A stretch of 64,000 bases of DNA from Phycisphaeraceae bacterium D3-23 (GCA_039555135.1 CP114179.1:2294001-2358000); one strand, 5' to 3'. Shown: positions 25,843 to 34,978, counted from the stretch's first letter. Program-made: numbers and translations. The notes: generated by a model from the sequence alone, not told the origin.

Positions 25843-26748
25843 TCACTTCTGCGCCACGATGTACGCGATCCAGCTCGGGTCGGCCGGGCCCTCGGTGGCG
25901 GGGTTGAAGTTGCCGTCGCCTTCGCCGTCGTCGCCCTCGTCTTCCCAGTAGACCTCCACCTTGCTGAAGCCGGTTTCGCGGAGCAGTTCACATGTCTCGG
26001 GCAGGGTCCAGAAGCGCCAGTCGTAGGTGAAGGCCTTGTCGATCTTGCTGCCGTCTTTGAACTTGAAGTGGATGTGGAACAGCGCATCCGCCAGGATCGG
26101 ATTGAAGCGGGCCTGCTCCCAGATGTACTTGAACTTCTTGTAGCCCAGCCGTTTGGCCAGGGCCTTATCTTCGACGTCGATCGTGCGGATGTCTTTGTGG
26201 TCCTCGATGTGGCACTCGCTGCCGCCCATCATGTCCATGACCATGATCCCGCCGTCGGCGAGGTTGCCACGGGCGTGCTCGAAGTAGTCGCGCAGCGCAT
26301 CGCGCGTTTTGAACAGGAAGAACGAGAAGTTCTGCGCCGCCAGGACGTCTGCCCCGCCGGCCTCGACAAAGGCGTCTTCGGTGTTGCCTGTGCGTACGTC
26401 TTTTTCTTCGAGCGTGATGCGTCTGCGCTGCTCGGTGTTGAGTTTGGTCTGCAGGTTATCTTCGCCCCAGCCCAGCGGCTCGGGATCGAGGTCGATGCCG
26501 TAGGCCCGGTTGTCGGGGTGGGCCTTGACCCACTCGCAGCAGACGGCGTGGGTGCCGCAGAAGTCTTCGCGCAGCAGGTGCGGCGGCTTGCCATTGAGCT
26601 TCTGGTACGTCTCGCAAAAGAACTCGACCTCGTTTGAGGGTTCCTGCACGGACATGCCGTAGAGCAGGTACTTGTCGGCCCGCTGGGCCATGGTGCGCTT
26701 GTCGTCCTCGGCGGGTCGGGTCTTGGGCTTATCTTTGAGTTTAGGCAT
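25843..26748 (-). CDS. Class I SAM-dependent methyltransferase
   Basis: A 301-residue soluble protein. LLREDFCGTHAVCCEWVK at about 59-76 is the place of motif I (AdoMet loop; usually E/DxGxGxG, here DFCGTHAV, as in a known uncharacterised branch). YGIDLDPEPLGWG (about 85) supplies the acidic ribose-binding residue, and LAAQNFSFFLFKTRDALRDYF and GGIMVMDMMGGSE follow as motifs IV-V. The substrate is unknown. ATG 26748 follows a heptamer-repeat region shared with the divergent rsmD gene. Confidence 0.85.
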   Translation of the reverse strand: MPKLKDKPKTRPAEDDKRTMAQRADKYLLYGMSVQEPSNEVEFFCETYQKLNGKPPHLLREDFCGTHAVCCEWVKAHPDNRAYGIDLDPEPLGWGEDNLQTKLNTEQRRRITLEEKDVRTGNTEDAFVEAGGADVLAAQNFSFFLFKTRDALRDYFEHARGNLADGGIMVMDMMGGSECHIEDHKDIRTIDVEDKALAKRLGYKKFKYIWEQARFNPILADALFHIHFKFKDGSKIDKAFTYDWRFWTLPETCELLRETGFSKVEVYWEDEGDDGEGDGNFNPATEGPADPSWIAYIVAQK

Positions 26749-26750
26749 GG

Positions 26751-26855
26751 GGACAGGATAGTGTGGAAGGGGCTGAGGGGCCAAGGGGCAAAGTGCTGCG
26801 TGGCCAACATAACCTTTCAACACTTGGCCCCTCGGCCCCTGGGCCCCTATCCTGT
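26751..26855. repeat. Heptamer-repeat inverted pair between divergent methyltransferase genes
   Basis: Arms 26751-26795 and 26821-26855 are complementary in type: ACAGGATAG outermost, GGGGCC-containing heptads inside, CAAAGTG/CACTTGG innermost. The left arm carries extra heptads. The arms lie directly next to both start codons, so any promoter for either gene must be inside or overlap them. Confidence 0.8.
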
Positions 26856-26859
26856 GACC

Positions 26860-27465
26860 ATGCGCATCATTGCCGGCACCCATCGCGGACGCAGGATCCT
26901 CCCGCCCAAGGACGACACGACCACTCGGCCGATCACGGACCGGGTGCGGGAAAACCTGTTTAACCGCCTGCACTCGCTGGGCATGTTTACCGAGGACGAT
27001 GGCCCCTGGTCGGTGCTCGATATCTTCAGCGGGACCGGGACGCTGGGGATTGAGTCGCTGTCGCGCGGCGCGTCGCATTGCACATTCGTCGATCAGGACC
27101 GCGACATCGTCGACCTGCTCAAACAGAACTTGGCGGCGCTGGGCGAGACGGAGCGGGCGCACATCGTGAATGCCTCGGCGCTGGCGGGGTACTGGGCCGC
27201 GTCGCTGGCGGCGGGGTCGGTCCGGGTGGCGTTTGTCGACCCGCCCTATCGGCTGGTCGAGGACAAGGCGACGCGCGAACAGGTGTTGCTGCTGGTTGAG
27301 CGTTTGCTGCCGACACTGGAGGCGGGCGGGGTCACGGTTGTGCGGACGCCGGTGGAGGTCGAGCTGCCGGAGGTCGTGGGCTACGACGGCCCGGGCGTCG
27401 CGGCGTATGGCGGGATGCGGCTGCATTTTTATCAATCGCCGTTGGGTGCTGAAGACGCGGGTTAG
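26860..27465 (+). CDS. rsmD: 16S rRNA (guanine966-N2)-methyltransferase
   Basis: A 201-residue RNA methyltransferase. It starts MRIIAGTHRGRRI, the RsmD N-terminal signature, then TRPITDRVRENLFN, AdoMet motif I VLDIFSGTGTLGIESLSRGA at about 48-67, VDQDRD for the ribose, and the catalytic DPPYR (family NPPY/DPPY). It methylates N2 of G966 in 16S rRNA in the assembling 30S subunit. ATG 26860 follows the repeat arm directly. Confidence 0.95.
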   Translation: MRIIAGTHRGRRILPPKDDTTTRPITDRVRENLFNRLHSLGMFTEDDGPWSVLDIFSGTGTLGIESLSRGASHCTFVDQDRDIVDLLKQNLAALGETERAHIVNASALAGYWAASLAAGSVRVAFVDPPYRLVEDKATREQVLLLVERLLPTLEAGGVTVVRTPVEVELPEVVGYDGPGVAAYGGMRLHFYQSPLGAEDAG

Positions 27466-27474
27466 GCGATGCGG

Positions 27475-27522
27475 AATCCCACGGCATTGCCGCTCGCGGA
27501 TCTCGCGTCAACGCCATGGGCA
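27475..27522. repeat. REP-like palindromic element, copy B
   Basis: A 48-base copy of the element at 9985-10032, located between rsmD and the convergent MFS gene. Confidence 0.75.
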
Positions 27523-27562
27523 TGTGTGTCTACGATTCGCTCACCACACATCACACATCGAC

Positions 27563-28933
27563 TCACTTGTCTTCGATCTGTCTTGTGAGCTGGACGAACC
27601 CGAGCCAAGCGACCAGTGAGCCGGCGGCGGTGAGGGCGAAGACCCACGGGCCGATGCCGTGGAACGCGGGCAGGCGGAGCGTCTCGACGAAGAAGCCTTC
27701 GCCGCCCCAGCCGGCGAGGAGCAGGACGCCGAGGTAGGGCGCGACGATGCCGCGTACGCCGGTGAGTGTCTGGTGGATTCCCATGTAGGTGGCGGCGAGC
27801 CGGCGGTCGGCGAAGTCGTGGTGACCGAGTTGCCAGGCGAGCGAGCCCCCGCCGGTGGTGATGCCTTGGGCGAGGCGCGGGACGATGAACATCAGCGGGT
27901 TGCCGGTGAGTCCGGCCACGAGGTACATCGACTGGCAGACCATCCACATGATGCCGTGACGGACGCGGAAGCGGACGATGTGGACGCCGTCGAGCAGGCG
28001 TGCCCAGAGCGGGACGCTGAGGGTTGTCATGGCCATCGGGAGGGTGGCGGTGAGCAGGGTCGAGAGCCCGTAGCCCTGGTCGCCGTGGCGTTCTTCGATG
28101 AGCCCGATGATGAGGCGGACGACGGCGACGTTGCCCGCCATGTTGGCCATCCCGGCGACGAACTGCCAGGTCATGTATCGGCGGAACAGGTGGTCGCGGC
28201 GCAGGACCTGCAGGAACGACTCGCGCTGGAGCGCGGCGGGGTCGGCCGCGTCCTGTTCGGGGAACGGCTCGGTGTTTTCCTGGCGTTCGAAATCCAGCAG
28301 CGACTTCTCCCGCCGAACACGCAGGCGGGCGACAGCGATGACGCTGATGAGCCCGATCGCGGCCCCGACGGGGTAGATCACACGGAATCGCTCGGGCGCA
28401 TCGTTGAGCCAGCTGTAGGCCGTGAACGGCACGGCCGCAAGGAGGAGCGTGGTGAGGACGGTGAATCGGCCGGTGATGCGGGCGCGCTGGTCGCGGCGGT
28501 AGTTGGCGCGCCAGATGATCGAGCGGACGTTGAGCATGCCGGCGATCAGGCAGCGCGCGGCGACGACGATGACGACGAGCATCGTGGCCCCCCACTCGTT
28601 GGTGGGCAGCAGTGCGATTGAGCCGACGAGCAGCATCAGCAGCCCCTGGATCACGGCCAGCGCCGGTGCCTTGGGCAGCCCGCGCATCCCCTTGGCCCAG
28701 AGCCCGGAGGTGATGTTGGCGAACATCGGCGCGGCGACGATGGTGGCGAAGCCGAAGTCACTAACCTCGAAGTGGATTTTGGCGAGGACGGCGATGACCG
28801 AGCCCTCGATGAGGGCGGTCGCGAAGGGCAGGGTGCTGAAGCTGACGAGTTCTCGGCGGTACCCGGGCCGGGCCATCGCCGGCTGCCGGGACGGCGCGAA
28901 GCCACGCAGGTATTGGATCAGTGCGTTGAGCAT
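27563..28933 (-). CDS. Major facilitator superfamily transporter
   Basis: A 456-residue membrane protein with about twelve hydrophobic segments and a long cytosolic loop near the middle (about residues 215-255, with REKSLLDFERQEN). GLWAKGMRGLPK after the second helix is in the place of the MFS loop 2-3 motif. The family and topology are clear but the substrate is not. The long central loop and the RGDQGYGLSTLL-type region do not match any specific subfamily I recognise. It is convergent with rsmD. Confidence 0.85.
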   Translation of the reverse strand: MLNALIQYLRGFAPSRQPAMARPGYRRELVSFSTLPFATALIEGSVIAVLAKIHFEVSDFGFATIVAAPMFANITSGLWAKGMRGLPKAPALAVIQGLLMLLVGSIALLPTNEWGATMLVVIVVAARCLIAGMLNVRSIIWRANYRRDQRARITGRFTVLTTLLLAAVPFTAYSWLNDAPERFRVIYPVGAAIGLISVIAVARLRVRREKSLLDFERQENTEPFPEQDAADPAALQRESFLQVLRRDHLFRRYMTWQFVAGMANMAGNVAVVRLIIGLIEERHGDQGYGLSTLLTATLPMAMTTLSVPLWARLLDGVHIVRFRVRHGIMWMVCQSMYLVAGLTGNPLMFIVPRLAQGITTGGGSLAWQLGHHDFADRRLAATYMGIHQTLTGVRGIVAPYLGVLLLAGWGGEGFFVETLRLPAFHGIGPWVFALTAAGSLVAWLGFVQLTRQIEDK

Positions 28934-28987
28934 GAGGGCGTGCCATCATGCATATCGCCGACGACGTGTCGAACCCCCGGGCACTTG

Positions 28988-30160
28988 CTACAGCTTCACG
29001 CGGTGCAGCACGCGGATCAGCGCGTTGACCTGCTGCTTGATCTTTTCCATGTCGCGCCTCTCGTTTTCGACGACCTTGAGCACTTCGCCGGCCTGCTCGG
29101 TGATCGGGTCGAAGCCGTAGCCCGAGCCCGCGCCTTTGAGGATGTGCGTCATGCCTTCAACCGCGTCGAGGTCGTCCTTGGCGTTGGCGTCTCGCAGCTT
29201 CGTGATGTAGCCGCTAAGCCCGCGCACAAACTCGGTCAGCAGCGGGGCCATCTCCTCATCATCCTTGACGGTCGAGAAGATCGGCTGCTGGTCCTCATCG
29301 CTCGTCAGGTCGATGCCAAGCAGGGACTGCGCATGCTCAAGCAGCTGGTCGACGGTGAAGGGTTTGGTCAGGAAGGCGTTCGCCCCAGCCTCCTTGGCGG
29401 CGTCGCCGACCTTGGCCTCCTCGTCGGCCGAGACCGCCACGATCGGCGCGGAGAAGCCTGCGGCGCGGAGCGACTTGATCAGGTCCAGCCCGTTCTCTTT
29501 GCTCAGTCGAAGGTCGATCACGGCCAGGTCGAAGTTTTCACTGTCCACCTGCTTGCGGGCCTGCGCCGCGTCCGACGCCGAGTGCGTCTCGAACCCCGCG
29601 CGGCCGAGCCAGAGCCCGAAGAGCTTGCGGTCGGTCGGGAAGTCGTCCACCACCAGCACCGACCCGACGTTGCGGGCGACGCTGTCGTCGGCGCCTTCGG
29701 GGATGTCGGCCGCGAGTTCCTGCAGATGGATCATCTCTTCCTCGGGCGACAGGTGGCAGTACTCGCTCAGGTCGATCGCCCCATCAAACACCACCGCCAC
29801 CTCGTGTACGATCCCGCTGACGTGTCGGCAGCTGCGGATCACGCCGGGCAACGTCTCCCACTCTCCCGCCAATGTCTTGAGCATCACCTCGCAGCGGGCG
29901 TCGGCGTAGATGAATCGGCCGTGAACAAAGGCCATGCCCCGCCGGCTCAGGTTCCGCGGGACGACGGCCAGCCGGGTGGACCCGCCGGTCTCCATGTGCA
30001 GCGTCAGGATCGCCTTGGCCTCGGTGTACTGGACCCGCAGCGCGCGGCGTTCGTGTTTGACCGACTTGCCGCCGCCCGCGTTGACCGAATTGACCAGCTT
30101 CTGCTTGTCGCGGTCGCTGATCCGCAGCGTCTCGATCGGTTCGTGATCCCGTGACTTCAT
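28988..30160 (-). CDS. PilZ - receiver - HPt multidomain signalling protein
   Basis: A 390-residue cytosolic protein. Residues about 35-135 resemble a PilZ domain: ERRALRVQY for the RxxxR-type c-di-GMP site, and NLSRRGMAFVHG in the place of the D/NxSxxG motif. Residues about 165-285 are a receiver with VLVVDDFPTD, phospho-Asp in AVIDLRLS and KPF. Residues about 295-390 are a histidine phosphotransfer domain with MTHILKGAGSGYGF and a likely phospho-His in that motif. Such a chain can join c-di-GMP binding to a phosphorelay. ATG 30160 has GAGGAAG upstream. No kinase is adjacent. Confidence 0.85.
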   Translation of the reverse strand: MKSRDHEPIETLRISDRDKQKLVNSVNAGGGKSVKHERRALRVQYTEAKAILTLHMETGGSTRLAVVPRNLSRRGMAFVHGRFIYADARCEVMLKTLAGEWETLPGVIRSCRHVSGIVHEVAVVFDGAIDLSEYCHLSPEEEMIHLQELAADIPEGADDSVARNVGSVLVVDDFPTDRKLFGLWLGRAGFETHSASDAAQARKQVDSENFDLAVIDLRLSKENGLDLIKSLRAAGFSAPIVAVSADEEAKVGDAAKEAGANAFLTKPFTVDQLLEHAQSLLGIDLTSDEDQQPIFSTVKDDEEMAPLLTEFVRGLSGYITKLRDANAKDDLDAVEGMTHILKGAGSGYGFDPITEQAGEVLKVVENERRDMEKIKQQVNALIRVLHRVKL

Positions 30161-30357
30161 CGCGCTTCCTCGGGTGTTCGGCGGGCAAGACTTGCCCATC
30201 TCTTTGAACATCGGTCAGAACAGCGCGCCGTTTCAGGCCTGCCACGCGACGCTTTTTCGCGCCGCCGGATCGATCGGCCGATAATGGCTAGCATCCGGGA
30301 CAGTTACGCGATTCCACGCACCCTCGCCACGCACCCCCCACGGACACCCGACGGACG

Positions 30358-31968
30358 ATGCTGCCTGCCGACCTGATTGCACGGCTCCCGATCACCCGCG
30401 CTGCCGGGCCGGGCGATGATGTGGCGGTCGCCGACCTCACGGACGACTCGCGCCGAGTCGTGCCTGGCGGGCTGTTTGTCTGCCGGGGCCCGGTGGACGA
30501 TCGCGCGGCCGGCTTTATCGAACAGGCGATCGCGGGTGGCGCATCGGCGGTGTTGACCCAGGCGGTCTGCGGTGAGGCCTTGCCGATCGTGATCCCCGAT
30601 CGCGTGGTCCACCTCGTTGCAGATGATGGCGATGTGGTAGATCAACGCCTCGCCGGCCAACTCGCCGAGCGGTTCTTCGACCAGCCGGCATCCAAGCTCC
30701 GTCTCATCGGCATCACGGGGACCAACGGCAAGACGACCACAGCGACGATCACGCAGCACCTGCTCCGCGCAACGGGCGAGGCCTGTGGGCTCTTGGGCAC
30801 GGTCCATGTCGACACCGGCCACGCCGACGGCCCACGCGCCGCTGAGCTCACTACGCCCGGGGCGATCGAATTGTCGCGCCTGCTCGCGGAGATGGTGGCC
30901 AACGGCTGCACCTGCGCGGTGATGGAGGTGTCCAGCCACGCCCTGCACCAGGGCCGGGCCGACCACCTGCGGTTTGCCGCGGCCGGGTTCACGAATCTGA
31001 CGCAGGACCACCTCGACTACCACGGCACGATGGCCGACTACGCCGATGCGAAGGCCCTGCTGTTCGAGTCGCTCGACGCCGACGCAACAGCCGTGCTCAA
31101 CGGCGATGACGCCACGTCGAAGCGCATGGCACAGGACTGCAAGGCGGGCGTCGTCACGACACATGTCACGAATGACTCGCGCACGATGGATGACGCTTGT
31201 TCACCGAGTGTTTGCTCTGCGTATGCCTTGGTGACCGAGTTGTTCGCATCACACAGCCGAGCGCGGTTCGTCGGGCCTTGGGGAGATGTAGAGGCCGTAT
31301 TGCCGCTCGTAGGGCCGCATAATCTGGCGAACGCGATTCAGGCGGCGGCGCTGGCGCACGCGGTGACGGGGATCGAAGCCGAGCGATTGCGAACCGCGCT
31401 CGACGCCTGCCCGCCCGTGCCGGGGCGTTTGGAGTCGGTGGGGTCCGATTGGCCGGAGGTCGTCTCGACCCGCGACTCGAAGCACAGCCCGGCGGTGCTG
31501 GTGGACTACGCACATACGCCCGATGCACTCCAGAATGTCGCCGCAGCGCTGCGCTCGCTCACGGCACAGGACGGCCGACTCATCATCGTCTTCGGCTGCG
31601 GCGGCGATCGCGACCGCGCCAAGCGCCCACTCATGGCCCAGGCCGCCTGCCGGTACGCGGATGTCGTCGTGCTCACCAGTGATAACCCCCGCACCGAATA
31701 CCCGCAACAGATCCTTGACGATGCCCAGACCGGGTTTGCACAAGCGGAGGCCGCACGCGAAGTTCGGCCCGAGACGCACATTGAGATTGACCGTGCCAAA
31801 GCGATTTGCTTAGCGATCGAACTTGCCACCCCCATCGACACCGTCCTCATCGCCGGCAAGGGGCACGAGGACTACCAGGTCCTCGGCACGGCCAAGGTAC
31901 ACTTCGACGACCGCGAACACGCCGCCGCCGCGCTGCGCGCGCGACAGAGCGCCAAGCCCCACGCCTAG
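30358..31968 (+). CDS. murE: UDP-MurNAc-tripeptide synthetase (meso-DAP adding)
   Basis: A 536-residue Mur ligase that adds the third amino acid to UDP-MurNAc-L-Ala-D-Glu with ATP. ATP loop GITGTNGKTTTATI at about 117-130, HALHQGR at about 199, the carbamylated-Lys region, and DNPRTEYPQQI near residue 442. DNPR is the signature of meso-diaminopimelate specificity, so the organism makes Gram-negative-type peptidoglycan. ATG 30358 is used. It is followed by murF after a 78-base gap with a small hairpin (CCGCCGCGT/ACGCGGCGG near 32013). Confidence 0.95.
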   Translation: MLPADLIARLPITRAAGPGDDVAVADLTDDSRRVVPGGLFVCRGPVDDRAAGFIEQAIAGGASAVLTQAVCGEALPIVIPDRVVHLVADDGDVVDQRLAGQLAERFFDQPASKLRLIGITGTNGKTTTATITQHLLRATGEACGLLGTVHVDTGHADGPRAAELTTPGAIELSRLLAEMVANGCTCAVMEVSSHALHQGRADHLRFAAAGFTNLTQDHLDYHGTMADYADAKALLFESLDADATAVLNGDDATSKRMAQDCKAGVVTTHVTNDSRTMDDACSPSVCSAYALVTELFASHSRARFVGPWGDVEAVLPLVGPHNLANAIQAAALAHAVTGIEAERLRTALDACPPVPGRLESVGSDWPEVVSTRDSKHSPAVLVDYAHTPDALQNVAAALRSLTAQDGRLIIVFGCGGDRDRAKRPLMAQAACRYADVVVLTSDNPRTEYPQQILDDAQTGFAQAEAAREVRPETHIEIDRAKAICLAIELATPIDTVLIAGKGHEDYQVLGTAKVHFDDREHAAAALRARQSAKPHA

Positions 31969-32046
31969 CCGCTGTGTCATACATGGCGGGCGGCGTCGAA
32001 CCCCCAAGCCCCGCCGCGTGTGACGCGGCGGCTAAACTTCCAGCCC

Positions 32047-33696
32047 ATGACAACCTTCTGGACCTACAAAAACCTCGCCCGCATCACCGCCGGCACTTGG
32101 CGCGTCCCGCCCGCAGACGCCGAAGCCGTCCTCCCCGCCGCCTCGCGCGCGGACGCCCGCTCCTGCGGACCCGTCCTCTGGCACGACACCCGCGACCTGA
32201 CGCCCGGCCAGTGCTACCTCGCGATCCAGGGCGAAAACTTCGACGGCCACGACTTCGTCGAACAAGCGTTCAAGCAAGGCGCCGCGATGGCCATCGTCAA
32301 CGCCGATTCCCCTCCCCAATCATCAATCATTAATCATCAATCAGCAATTCTCGAAGTCCCCGACACCGTGGCCGCCCTGCAAGACCTCGCCCGCGCCTAC
32401 CGCGACGAACTTTTTTCCGGGGGCTGCAAAGTCATCGGCGTCGCCGGGTCCAACGGCAAGACGACCACGCGCCACCTGATCCACCACGTCCTGACCCATG
32501 CCGGCAAGGTCGGCACCCAGAGCCCCAAGAGTTTCAACAACCACCTCGGCGTCCCGTTGACGCTTCTCGCCGCCCGGCCGACGGACGACTTCGTCGCCTG
32601 CGAAATCGGCACCAACCACCCCGGCGAGATCGACTTCCTCAGCGCTATCTGCCGCCCCGACATCGCCGTCATCACGAGCATCGGGGAGGAGCACCTGGAG
32701 TTTTTTGGGGACATCGAGGGGGTGGCGCGGGAAGAGTCAGACATCCTCAAGCACATCGTTAAAAGAGGTGTTGCGATTACACCGGGCCCACAAGTTGTGC
32801 GTGGTGAACTTGTTTGGCATTACCATCGCAAGTGTCGTGACTGTGTCGGTGTGATCCGCGTCAATGGGTTCGGACGGTGTGAGCCGAAGGGATTTGAGGA
32901 ACCAGAAGAGCTTGAACAGATCGCACGCGCTACAGCTGAGTGGCGATACTGTGTTGTAAAGCCTGACCGAAATGCCACCTTGTTTGTAAACAAGTTCAGA
33001 TTCTGGCATTGGGAAGATGATGACGATGTGCTCAATGCTCGGATGCTACCGATCTCGGTACCCGGCCCACATAACTGCTTCAATGCGGCGTATGCCCTGT
33101 TAGTGGCACACCAGTTGGGAGTTTGCATTGACGAAGCAACTTCGTCACTTGGTAGTGCAAGTTTGCCCAGCCAACGAATGAACATCCACACCATTGGTGA
33201 GGATGAAGATTCAGTCGCGCTGATTGACGACGCCTACAACGCGAATCCGGATTCAGTGCAGATTGCGCTCCGCGCAATGGCCGACCTTGGGAAAGATAGT
33301 TCTGAAAGGGTAGTTGTTGTGCTGGGAGACATGTTAGAACTGGGTGATGCTTCGGAATCAAAGCACTACGAGATCGGCCAGCAACTCGCGTACTTTGATA
33401 GCGACTATACCGGTGCGAGGCAGCCTTGTGTCGGTTTGGTCATCCTCATCGGGTCGATGATTCAACGTGCGGCCGGTCCGATTGAGATTGCATGGACACG
33501 CAGTGGTGCAGGCCGGTTACACCGTTTCCCCGAATGGACCGACGATCTCCCCGACCAAGTCGCGGCGCTGCTCCAGCCCGGGGATACCGTTCTGCTCAAA
33601 GCCTCGCGCGGGATGCGTTTGGAACGGCTGATCCCGGCGATTGAGAAGCGGTTTGGCAAGCCCACACCCACGGTTGGAAACCGTGGGCTTCAATAA
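32047..33696 (+). CDS. murF: UDP-MurNAc-tripeptide:D-Ala-D-Ala ligase
   Basis: A 549-residue Mur ligase that adds D-Ala-D-Ala to complete the UDP-MurNAc pentapeptide. ATP loop GVAGSNGKTTTRHLI at about 131-145, SFNNHLGVPLTLL with the conserved NN, and the C-terminal DDAYNANPDS at about 397. Three oddities are visible. Residues 91-102 are encoded by five AATCAT-type heptads (32317-32351). The segment about 32750-33530 is near 50 percent GC while the rest is about 65 percent. The last dozen codons overlap a CCCACGGTT palindrome. The gene is also longer than usual for MurF (about 450-470). ATG 32047 is used. Confidence 0.93.
   Translation: MTTFWTYKNLARITAGTWRVPPADAEAVLPAASRADARSCGPVLWHDTRDLTPGQCYLAIQGENFDGHDFVEQAFKQGAAMAIVNADSPPQSSIINHQSAILEVPDTVAALQDLARAYRDELFSGGCKVIGVAGSNGKTTTRHLIHHVLTHAGKVGTQSPKSFNNHLGVPLTLLAARPTDDFVACEIGTNHPGEIDFLSAICRPDIAVITSIGEEHLEFFGDIEGVAREESDILKHIVKRGVAITPGPQVVRGELVWHYHRKCRDCVGVIRVNGFGRCEPKGFEEPEELEQIARATAEWRYCVVKPDRNATLFVNKFRFWHWEDDDDVLNARMLPISVPGPHNCFNAAYALLVAHQLGVCIDEATSSLGSASLPSQRMNIHTIGEDEDSVALIDDAYNANPDSVQIALRAMADLGKDSSERVVVVLGDMLELGDASESKHYEIGQQLAYFDSDYTGARQPCVGLVILIGSMIQRAAGPIEIAWTRSGAGRLHRFPEWTDDLPDQVAALLQPGDTVLLKASRGMRLERLIPAIEKRFGKPTPTVGNRGLQ
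32317..32351. repeat. Heptamer array inside murF
   Basis: Five consecutive seven-base units: CAATCAT, CAATCAT, TAATCAT, CAATCAG, CAATTCT. They encode a Ser/Ile/Asn/Gln loop between the N-terminal and ATP domains. A related CAATCAA/TAATCAT-type array is found at 45243-45277 before the capsid gene. Confidence 0.85.
33667..33688. repeat. CCCACGGTT palindrome at the murF stop
   Basis: CCCACGGTT and AACCGTGGG form a nine-base inverted repeat inside the last codons of murF. The same CCCACGG type recurs at 9985, 27475 and 55895. Confidence 0.75.
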
Positions 33697-33701
33697 AATC
33701 C

Positions 33702-33757
33702 CGACACCCGACACCCGACACCCGACACCCGACACCCGACACCCGACACCCGACACC
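33702..33757. repeat. Eight perfect tandem heptamers (CGACACC)8
   Basis: Eight exact copies of CGACACC fill the gap between murF and mraY, ending ten bases before the presumed mraY start. The purity of the array suggests recent expansion, so copy number is likely to vary among strains. Confidence 0.97.
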
Positions 33758-33766
33758 CCAACCCCC

Positions 33767-34978
33767 TTGATCTACCTCCTCATCAATTCGCTTGAAGCGT
33801 CGCTAGAAGACTCGCTCTTCAGCTTCCTGCGGGTGTTCACGTTTATCGAGTTCCGGGCGGCGCTGGCGATGATCGTGTCGTTCTGCTTTGTTCTCGTCGC
33901 GGGGCCGCGTGTCATCCGCTGGCTGGTGTCGCAGAAGATCGGCGACAACCCGGAGTTCTTCAACAAAGACATTAACGAGCTGATGAAGTCCAAGGCCAAC
34001 ACGCCGACGATGGGCGGGATTTTGATCGTCGGGTCGGTCGCGCTCACGACGCTGCTGCTCGCGGATATCAGCCGAACCAGCGGGTTCTACGTGTGGATGG
34101 GGCTGATCTGTTTGTTGGCGATGGCGGGGATCGGCGCGGCCGACGACTGGCTCAAGCTCACGACGGCGCGGCGAAAGCCCGGCTCGCGCGAGGGGCTCTA
34201 CTCCTGGGAAAAACTTGTCTTCCAGGTCGGGCTCGCCGCGCTCCTGGGTATCTTCATCTTCCATCACGGCACGTCCAAGTTTGTCGAGTCCAACCCCTTT
34301 GGCGAGATGTCGCACACGCTTAACCTGCCCGGGCTCAAGACCTGGGTCTTCGCCGAGGGGGCCTGGCAGCCCTCGCCCAACCTGATCACGCTGTCGGTCG
34401 GCGTGTTCGTCACGCTGACTGTGATGTTCATCGCGGGCACGTCGAACGCGGTGAACCTGACCGACGGGATGGACGGGCTCGCCTCGGGCATCACGGTGAT
34501 CGTCGCGTTCGCGTTCATGGTGCTCTGCCTGATCGCGGGGTACGAGAAGGGCGAGTTTGTGTTAGCGCAGTACCTGCTCGTGCCGCACATCCCGCATGCG
34601 GATGAGCTCGCGGTGTTGGCCGGCGCGATGGCCGGGGCCTGCCTCGGGTTTTTGTGGTTCAACTGCTACCCCGCGCAGGTGTTCATGGGCGACACGGGCT
34701 CGCTCGCGCTGGGCGGGACGCTGGGCTACCTCGCGATCGTGATCCGCCAGGAACTGCTATTGCTCATCATCGGCGGGGTGTTCTTCTTCGAGATGCTGTC
34801 GGTCATCCTGCAAGTCGGCTCGTTCAAGCTCCGCGGGGGCAAGCGCATCTTCAAGTGCGCCCCGATCCACCACCACTACCACCAGCTCGGGATGACCGAG
34901 CAGAAGATCGTCGTGCGCTTCTGGGTCGTGACTGCGATGCTCGTCGCGATCGCGCTGGCGACGATCAAGCTGCGGTGA
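33767..34978 (+). CDS. mraY: Phospho-MurNAc-pentapeptide transferase
   Basis: A 403-residue inner-membrane enzyme that moves phospho-MurNAc-pentapeptide onto undecaprenyl phosphate, giving lipid I. About ten membrane helices, TPTMGGI at about 78, the Mg-site DDWLK, NLTDGMDGLASG at about 230, and the C-terminal HHHYHQLGMTEQKIVVRFW. TTG at 33767 is taken as start because the family N-terminal sequence begins there and no ATG is near. It lies directly after eight tandem heptamers and without a Shine-Dalgarno, so translation initiation may be sensitive to the repeat. murE-murF-mraY is a shortened dcw order. Confidence 0.93.
   Translation: MIYLLINSLEASLEDSLFSFLRVFTFIEFRAALAMIVSFCFVLVAGPRVIRWLVSQKIGDNPEFFNKDINELMKSKANTPTMGGILIVGSVALTTLLLADISRTSGFYVWMGLICLLAMAGIGAADDWLKLTTARRKPGSREGLYSWEKLVFQVGLAALLGIFIFHHGTSKFVESNPFGEMSHTLNLPGLKTWVFAEGAWQPSPNLITLSVGVFVTLTVMFIAGTSNAVNLTDGMDGLASGITVIVAFAFMVLCLIAGYEKGEFVLAQYLLVPHIPHADELAVLAGAMAGACLGFLWFNCYPAQVFMGDTGSLALGGTLGYLAIVIRQELLLLIIGGVFFFEMLSVILQVGSFKLRGGKRIFKCAPIHHHYHQLGMTEQKIVVRFWVVTAMLVAIALATIKLR

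Noticed and set aside
33702-33757. CRISPR-like array
   Set aside because: The repeats are seven bases with no spacers. It is a simple tandem repeat.
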